Part shown: positions 19,201-22,045 of the stretch, in pieces
Layout: every line of letters starts with the position of its first letter
Numbering within the stretch: position 1 is the first letter of the stretch
NCBI GenBank assembly: GCA_036897625.1
Contig: JAYMTA010001065.1
Coordinates: forward strand, 1 to 22,045
Direction of reading: 5' to 3'
Length of the DNA stretch: 22,045 nucleotides
Origin: Pelargonium cotyledonis
Taxonomy: Eukaryota > Streptophyta > Magnoliopsida > Geraniales > Geraniaceae
Program-made: the position numbers and the translations under genes
Notes under the pieces: generated by a model
Databases searched by the model: none
Seen by the model: the letters and a program-made list of their open reading frames with translations, nothing else
What the model was told of the DNA's origin: nothing

Positions 19201-21574
19201 AATCAGCAATAATGAGTTAGAAATTAACAAGTGTTTTTATACATAGAAAACACAAAGATTTAAATAAATCTAGTATAATTCCACACGTGCAAAATATTAG
19301 CATACTGAAGTTGACTGCAATACTTCTATATGTACTTGTGGGAATAACTTTAATTTACTTCTCAAATGGAAGAGCCCAACGGTGAACCTTAAACTGTTAG
19401 CCACTTCTAATGTCTATGCATTAAAACCATGTCAGCAACTTTCCATTGTTTGATAGGCATTAGAATTATGGGAAAGCATCACTACATGGATTGCCCAGTT
19501 CAAACCATAACTGTCCTTGGAGAGATGGTTCCAGGTTTTTTTAAACCAAAACAAATCTTGTATGATGAATTTCCCAGGAAACACCTTTTCTTTTCCTTTG
19601 GGAATAATTTGGATTTCAATTGTAATGACTCCAATTTTTTCATCTGGAGGGCCCAACTATTTTCAATTTAAATAGCCCAATTTTCCGTTTGTACAGGTCT
19701 GTAAATTGCCATTTTTTCGATTGGAAGATCTACGAATTTTTTGTTCCAATATTTAGTCATATTGTACCTTTTTTACATGAAAAAATCTGCAGAAGTGAAA
19801 AAGAAAATTATCCACTAGTTGTTTCAACATTTATATACAATCACTTATCAATGTAAATGATGAATTCACTACTTTGTAATATTAATCTGACAACTTAAGT
19901 TAAACAAACTAAAAACTTAAACTTGTTTTAATGTGTTAACATAAACACATACCTTTTCTCGCATTCTTGTCAGTGTTTTAAAAGGCGCGAGGCGCATTTG
20001 AGGCGATAGGGTCCTTTAAAGCCAAGATGTGAGGCGCACAGTGAAGCACAAGCTTTTTTTAAGTGAAGCACACTTATAAAACTTATTAAATAAATTAAAT
20101 ACTTAAAACATTAAATTTACCAAAGTATGTTTACAATATAATTTTTTTATAAAATAGGTAAATCTAAAAGCCTAAAAACCATCAACATCAACTAAGTTTT
20201 CATCTCCATCACTAATACTATCAATAGATTTGTAGTGTTTTAGAGATTTAGAAATATTTTTGTATTGAAAATGGACATTTTGAAATCTGAAAAGTCATTT
20301 GTGTTTTCCAAAAAATAAAAATGTTTACTGTTACTTCACCTATATATATAGGTGTCCATTAAGTTAGTTGAAGGGATAAACGTAACATTTCTAACACATT
20401 ACAAATCTATTGAGAGTATTAGTGATAGAGATAACAACTTAGATGATGCTGATGGTTTTTAGTCTTTTATATTCATCTAACTTACCTATATTATAGACAT
20501 ATTTTGGTACATTAAAGGTTTAAGTTTTTAATTTATTTAATAAATTTTAAAAGTGCGCTTCACTTCTAAAAAGCCCGCGCCTCATTGTGCCTCGCACCTT
20601 GGCTTTGAAGGACCCTATCACCTCAAATGCGTCTCACGCCTTTTAAAACACTGCAAATAATACATAAAGCATTACTACAATAAAAAGCTACACAAGCTTC
20701 TTTAGCTTCTCTAAATTCAAACTATACTGTTGTGGACAAAAACGAAAATTCATCCATCTTTAAGAAAATTTATGTGATTGAAGGAAACCTTCGGGCACCA
20801 TAAACAGCACTACGATCCCCACATCCCCACCATTTTATATAAATTTTCTAGGCTATGCAATAGCCATCCTTGGCTTTTGTAATTTGACAACATACCCCAT
20901 GGACTACAAAAAAAATTGCAATTTTAACCGTGAAAACATATGAACAAACTACACTTAACCTAAATTATAACTATTATATTAATATGAAAACTTAAGGTTG
21001 GTCAGATATCATATTCAATCAATGTATTACTTTTTAGTTCATATTAAGGGACATTTGACTTTGGACTTCCAAGTGCAAATGAACTAATAAATTATTCAAC
21101 AGCATATAATATCTACAACCATATACATTGGTTGGGAAAGTTTTGTGCAGCTCATTTAAAGTAACATTCTTAAAAGCTCTGCATCCACTGTCCCCTGGAT
21201 AGTAAAGAAATTTGCAAAAACCATTGAACTAGTATTATATCACATGCTCTATCAAAGGTGTAGAACAGTTGCAGCATAGACATACAAAGGCATTGTTAGC
21301 ATGAAGACTGGTTAAGGCTAGACTGAACCCTTAATTAATTTTGGCAGAAGTGAATTTGCACAAAGTACAAGCTGCAACAATATTAACAGTTTCTAAATCG
21401 AAAGTTTTAGTGAATCTGAAACAGAGATGTGATTAATAAACACTCAGAGCATGTAAAATATTGATGCAGCAAGAAGGCGACACATACATGTAATCCATCT
21501 GTTCTCATATAGGTTATCAGACCCGCAGCCATACCATCTGAAAGTTGCACTCCCTCATAAAGTTTCTGAGCAAG
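4151..21574 (-). CDS. Organellar bacterial-type DNA topoisomerase I (type IA), 3' part of gene, 18 exons
   Basis: Spliced CDS: join of 21574-21488, 19190-19144, 17253-17144, 17038-16938, 16738-16646, 15368-15285, 14965-14882, 14106-14038, 11380-11321, 10656-10585, 10340-10233, 10120-10050, 8729-8646, 7454-7367, 7236-7144, 6563-6498, 6416-6321 and 4267-4151. This is 1530 nt: 509 codons and a TAG stop, with every junction GT/AG and in phase. Type IA topoisomerases relax negative supercoils by cutting one DNA strand through a 5'-phosphotyrosine link. Visible parts in order: the active-site block TYMRTD (Tyr is residue 22 here), AHEAIRPTD (about 74-82), LYALIWARTMACQ (about 98-110), GIGRPSTYASTM, a C4 zinc ribbon (ECPSC...GCDQYPRC), two topoisomerase C-terminal repeats (GPYGSYVQLG; LGSHPKDGKPV) and a basic tail. 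The Toprim domain and targeting peptide lie beyond the right edge. The Arabidopsis counterpart is, from memory, At4g31210; location in plastid or mitochondrion is inferred. Confidence 0.93.
4567..5370. repeat. Possible degraded DNA transposon in the last intron
   Basis: GGCCTTGTTTGGA at the left and the inverted GGTATTGTTTGAT at the right match at 10 of 13 positions. The interior holds two similar ATTTCATTTGTTACA words around 4710-4765. No target-site duplication is convincing, so the limits and even the call are tentative. Small frames inside were not accepted. Confidence 0.22.
6321..6416 (-). CDS. Topoisomerase exon 17 in window (second C-terminal repeat)
   Basis: 96 nt, 32 codons: GSHPKDGKPVILKIAKSGFT, then LKHGRTVAVVPK. 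This is the second repeat. Its usual GPYV core is replaced by KSGFTLKHG, so it is a diverged copy. The acceptor is TGTCAG and the donor GTATTG. Confidence 0.92.
6498..6563 (-). CDS. Topoisomerase exon 16 in window
   Basis: 66 nt, 22 codons: IKDESKITVEEALELLSYPK, then IL. The EALELLSxP segment links the two C-terminal repeats. The donor is GTAAGT. Confidence 0.91.
7144..7236 (-). CDS. Topoisomerase exon 15 in window (GPYGSYVQLG)
   Basis: 93 nt, 31 codons: ILLKNGPYGSYVQLGETRKG, then ITPKRAPIPPQ. GPYGxYVQLG is the core of the Toprim C-terminal repeat family. The acceptor is TTTCAG and the donor GTATTG. Confidence 0.92.
7367..7454 (-). CDS. Topoisomerase exon 14 in window (acidic linker, first C-terminal repeat)
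   Basis: 88 nt: an acidic stretch YSLNMDDEIDDGEFEEPKLI, then GLKPNSNEK, where the first C-terminal repeat begins. The acceptor is GAACAG. The donor GTTTGC is weak, but homology on both sides supports it. Confidence 0.87.
7833..8083 (+). repeat. Tandem duplication, two copies of about 125 bp
   Basis: Copy 1 (7833-7957) and copy 2 (7958-8083) share TGAATTATGAAAAGCC at their starts and AGATAATTGAATTT near their ends, with small indels between. It lies wholly in an intron and has no coding sense. The high similarity suggests a fairly recent duplication. Confidence 0.8.
8524..8579 (+). repeat. GT/GA microsatellite
   Basis: An interrupted GT-rich tract turns into GTGTGTGTG followed by AGAGAGAG. 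Simple repeat in an intron. Confidence 0.6.
8646..8729 (-). CDS. Topoisomerase exon 13 in window (zinc ribbon)
   Basis: 84 nt. It completes CPSC and continues CSEGTLVFKVSEHGEGYF, then GCDQYPRC. With the previous exon this gives a C-x2-C ... C-x5-C ribbon. The acceptor is TCACAG and the donor GTGAGT. It ends two bases into a Lys codon. Confidence 0.92.
8863..9103 (+). mobile_element. Stowaway MITE (Tc1/mariner type), 241 bp
   Basis: The left end TTCCTCCGTCCAAAAATGAG and the right end, the inverse of CTCCCTCCGTCCCAAAATGA, are the classic Stowaway terminal inverted repeats. The element is bounded by the dinucleotide TA (8861-8862 and 9104-9105). It has no coding capacity. It lies in the intron between the zinc-ribbon exons. 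The right terminal repeat is present twice (9036-9059 and 9072-9095, 24 bases identical). Confidence 0.85.
9036..9095 (+). repeat. Duplicated right end inside the Stowaway element
   Basis: A 24-base exact direct repeat (9036-9059 and 9072-9095) with 12 bases between, both containing GACACTCATTTTGGGAC. The second copy continues into the true terminus, so the first is an internal duplicate of the end. Confidence 0.8.
9249..9851 (+). mobile_element. Second Stowaway MITE, split by a hAT MITE
   Basis: The left end CTTCCTCTATACCAAAATGA and the right end ACACTTGTTTTGGTACATAG are diverged Stowaway termini, with TA on each side (9247-9248 and 9852-9853). The interior shares ATATTATTGACAATTCATG and GAGTGTCT with the element at 8863-9103. 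Taking away the 351-bp insert and its 8-base duplication leaves 244 bp, against 241 bp for the neighbour. Confidence 0.75.
9340..9690 (+). mobile_element. hAT-type MITE nested in the Stowaway element
   Basis: The ends TAAGGGTGGCAATTTTTG and (inverted) TAGGCCTGGTAATTTGG match as imperfect terminal inverted repeats. They are flanked by TATCCTCC (9332-9339) and TACCCTCG (9691-9698), which agree at 6 of 8 bases, as expected for a hAT 8-base duplication that has decayed. The interior carries many CCCGA/AACGG words and has no coding capacity. Confidence 0.7.
10050..10120 (-). CDS. Topoisomerase exon 12 in window (start of zinc ribbon)
   Basis: 71 nt, beginning VEKLMDKKFSNVLF and ending SPSDKECP plus two bases of a Ser codon. 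The Cys is the first ligand of the zinc ribbon. The donor is GTATGT. Confidence 0.9.
10233..10340 (-). CDS. Topoisomerase exon 11 in window
   Basis: 108 nt, 36 codons, starting LDNVSTGLTEWKGLLNDYW (compare LDxIAxGxxxWxxvLxxFW at the end of the catalytic core). The acceptor is CTTTAG and the donor GTACCA. Confidence 0.91.
10585..10656 (-). CDS. Topoisomerase exon 10 in window
   Basis: 72 nt, 24 codons: VSAFLSHHFSEVSDYSYTAD, then LETK, equivalent to the family's FxxxVDYxFTAxME region. The acceptor is TTTTAG and the donor GTAAAC. Confidence 0.9.
11321..11380 (-). CDS. Topoisomerase exon 9 in window
   Basis: 60 nt, 20 codons: ERNYVTVKSCELYPEFRGRM. The acceptor is TTGAAG and the donor GTATGT. 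The preceding intron (2.66 kb) is the longest intron lying wholly in the window and holds the Mutator-like element. Confidence 0.88.
12887..12895 (+). repeat. Left 9-base target-site duplication of the Mutator-like element
   Basis: TTTAAACTT, identical to 14009-14017. Confidence 0.85.
13191..13256 (+). repeat. 22-bp tandem repeat, three copies
   Basis: Copies at 13191-13212, 13213-13234 and 13235-13256, each CGGCGGCGG-ACTG-AAGCGAAGC or a close variant. The 22-base period does not keep a reading frame. Confidence 0.75.
13310..13633 (+). pseudogene. Captured GC-rich reading frame inside the Mutator-like element
   Basis: Open for 107 codons from ATG, rich in Arg, Pro, Ser and Gln, with an acidic stretch VVEATDLEEDEQP. 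No known domain is seen. The minus strand is also open for 127 codons (13544-13161). Frames on both strands are expected by chance in GC-rich DNA, so neither is taken as a working gene. It sits in an intron of the topoisomerase gene on the opposite strand. Confidence 0.25.
13745..13768 (+). repeat. Perfect 10-bp hairpin inside the Mutator-like element
   Basis: GAAACTTCAA and its exact inverse TTGAAGTTTC are separated by ACAC. No poly-U follows. Role unknown. Confidence 0.6.
14009..14017 (+). repeat. Right 9-base target-site duplication of the Mutator-like element
   Basis: TTTAAACTT, identical to 12887-12895. Only 20 bases separate it from exon 14038-14106. Confidence 0.85.
14038..14106 (-). 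CDS. Topoisomerase exon 8 in window (GIGRPSTYAS)
   Basis: 69 nt, 23 codons: VKKLQELGIGRPSTYASTMR, then VLQ. GIGRPSTY is invariant in the family. The donor is a perfect GTAAGT. A Mutator-like element starts only 29 bases into the following intron. Confidence 0.94.
14882..14965 (-). CDS. Topoisomerase exon 7 in window (QPPPRYTEGSL)
   Basis: 84 nt, 28 codons. It ends with QPPPRYTEGSL, the family motif (PPxRYxEaSLV) that leads into the next exon. The donor is GTATAC, chosen over a nearby GGTCAT because it restores the SLVKKLQE sequence. Confidence 0.92.
15285..15368 (-). CDS. Topoisomerase exon 6 in window (acidic linker)
   Basis: 84 nt, 28 codons. A polar, acidic stretch (EAEAIRSKENEDNDYIGDF) as found before the next core block in the family. 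The acceptor is GTTTAG and the donor GTGACG. Confidence 0.88.
15862..16214 (+). mobile_element. TRIM-like miniature LTR element (fossil)
   Basis: A short left LTR (about 15862-15929, TGTTAG...CAACA) is followed at once by a primer-binding site TGATATCAGAGC (15930-15941). That site matches the initiator-tRNA-Met site of plant copia and TRIM elements at 11 of 12 bases. An internal stretch of about 200 bases with no coding capacity leads to a polypurine tract AAGGGGGAG (16139-16147) and a right LTR (about 16162-16214). The two LTRs share CCTT...ACTA...AATTTTT.A.TTGAG..GTCCTC but are clearly diverged, which means an old insertion. Exact ends are uncertain. It lies in an intron. Confidence 0.6.
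16646..16738 (-). CDS. Topoisomerase exon 5 in window
   Basis: 93 nt, 31 codons, with the core segment FQSSCTKVGFLGYQAVYK (compare the F-x-A-x-G-x-V-x-x-x-G-x-x-x-VY pattern of the family). The acceptor is AGCCAG and the donor GTATAG. Confidence 0.9.
16938..17038 (-). CDS. Topoisomerase exon 4 in window (LYALIWARTMACQM)
   Basis: 101 nt encoding MLMGLLDEDALRLYALIWAR and then TMACQMEPVILDQ, a conserved helix of the type IA core. The acceptor is TTGTAG and the donor GTATGT; it ends in phase 0. Confidence 0.93.
17144..17253 (-). CDS. Topoisomerase exon 3 in window (AHEAIRPTD motif)
   Basis: 110 nt encoding YGPNFASKSAQKYF and then GAHEAIRPTDIRRLP, the signature of the type IA core that follows the active-site block. 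It ends one base into a Ser codon. The acceptor is GTGCAG and the donor GTAAAA. Confidence 0.93.
17889..18356 (+). repeat. Tandem duplication, two copies of about 234 bp
   Basis: Copy 1 starts at 17889 and copy 2 at 18123. Both begin TAATTAGCA.CCTAG and share GGAAACCAGCTCCGTGAGG, GTGCTGCAT and CATGTACTACAA. They differ at many scattered bases and small indels, so this duplication looks older than the one at 7833-8083. It lies in an intron. Frames through it are short and differ between the copies, so it is not coding. Confidence 0.75.
18402..18769. mobile_element. Small Mutator-like MITE, 368 bp
   Basis: The left end GGTAAATCCCCCATTTGGTC and the inverted right end GGCAAAGACCCAATTTGGTC match well, and similarity goes on inward (TAGTTTCTCCGTTA against TAGTTTCTCCATTA). 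The flanks TTAAATATA (18393-18401) and TTAAATAAT (18770-18778) agree at 7 of 9 bases, as for a decayed 9-base duplication. Non-coding and intronic. Confidence 0.6.
19144..19190 (-). CDS. Topoisomerase exon 2 in window (47 nt)
   Basis: Encodes ISDEVVKDIRNLVTE plus two bases of an Arg codon completed in the next exon. The acceptor is TTTCAG. The donor GTGATA is weak, but frame and homology on both sides require this junction. Confidence 0.9.
19971..20653. mobile_element. Foldback element with hAT-like ends, 683 bp
   Basis: Both ends read CAGTGTTTTAAAAGGCG inward, the common plant hAT-type terminus. The inverted arms are about 280-290 bases each (roughly 19971-20260 and 20375-20653) around a spacer of about 110 bases, so almost the whole element can fold on itself. 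No coding capacity. The flanking 8-mers (ATTCTTGT and CAAATAAT) do not match, so no target-site duplication supports the family call. It lies in the intron after the active-site exon. Confidence 0.7.
20654..21487. other. Intron, nothing recognised
   Basis: Remaining part of the first complete intron (21487-19191). AT-rich, no supported exon or repeat. Confidence 0.5.
21488..21574 (-). CDS. Topoisomerase exon with the active-site tyrosine (first exon in window)
   Basis: 87 nt, 29 codons: LAQKLYEGVQ... then GLITYMRTDGLH. The Tyr codon is at 21511-21509 and the conserved Arg two residues on. The acceptor is TGTAG and the donor GTATGT. The residue after TYMRTD is Gly, where E. coli TopA has Ser. 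Confidence 0.93.
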
Positions 21575-22045
21575 CTACATTCATATGACAACAAATTGTA
21601 AAACATTACAAAAATAGAAAAATAGGTGATAAAAATTTTAAAGCAAAAGGCACAAAACTAAACAATAAGGTCGGGCAACTAGCTAACAAGCTAGAAGTGC
21701 ACATTTGAAAATTAGCAGTCAACTTTGTCTGACAATGGACAACAGTGAAACATCCAAGTTAGATAGTTGTTACCTATAGCTCATTATAAATCAAAACCAT
21801 GAGAAACAATTAAAAAATATCAAAATTATATAACATACATATATATAACTAGCTACTTCTGAATGGCTGATATTCTGCCAGTAAGAAGTGTTCTAACTTT
21901 AGCAGATTTTCAATAAATGTACTAATTCTATAATTATTTTGCATCCTGAAGAAAAGCATGATCATCCAAGATTAAAATCTGTGATCAATACCCCTCTTTA
22001 CGCATGAGAAAAAAAATACAAATAATTAAGATGTGATACTAGTTC
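21575..22045. other. Partial intron at the right edge
   Basis: The expected previous block of the topoisomerase (the PFxTSTLQQ-like region before AQKLYEG) was looked for on the minus strand and not found, so the preceding exon should lie beyond the window. Confidence 0.55.

Noticed and set aside
19429-19671. Overlapping frames of 80 and 74 codons on both strands
   Set aside because: They lie in the intron between the active-site exon and exon 19190-19144, and no family resemblance was seen. The sequence may be an old repeat, but no ends or duplications could be found.

Overview
This is plant nuclear DNA, most likely from a eudicot. It is AT-rich, has many small exons with GT/AG borders, and carries typical plant transposon families (Stowaway, hAT, Mutator-like, a tRNA-derived SINE, a TRIM). 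A legume is possible but not shown by the sequence.

The main gene lies on the minus strand. Eighteen exons between 21574 and 4151 join in frame into the last 509 residues of an organellar, bacterial-type (type IA) DNA topoisomerase I. The joined part runs from the active-site block (TYMRTD) through the AHEAIRPTD and LYxLIWxRTMACQM core motifs, a C4 zinc ribbon, two C-terminal topoisomerase repeats and a basic tail to the stop. The first exons, with the targeting peptide and Toprim domain, lie beyond 22045. I checked every junction for splice dinucleotides, exon length and reading phase; 14 of 17 introns are phase 0.

Layout: 1-147 holds the first 49 codons of a second, unrecognised minus-strand gene reading off the left edge. 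A TATA-like site and three telo-box motifs lie upstream of it (about 240-320). From 350 to 4150 is the intergenic region: simple repeats, a small copia-like fossil, a Helitron-type 3' end at about 1928 and a SINE with clear target-site duplications (2422-2581). From 4151 to 21574 is the topoisomerase gene. Its introns hold two Stowaway MITEs (one split by a hAT MITE), a 1.1-kb Mutator-like element carrying a GC-rich segment (possible Pack-MULE), a TRIM fossil, a smaller Mutator-like MITE, a 683-bp foldback element and two local tandem duplications. From 21575 to the right edge is intron with nothing recognised.

I found no clearly new biological system. The best leads are the candidate Pack-MULE just inside a splice donor, the datable nesting of two MITEs, the long foldback as a possible small-RNA source, and the alphaproteobacterial look of the topoisomerase C-terminus.
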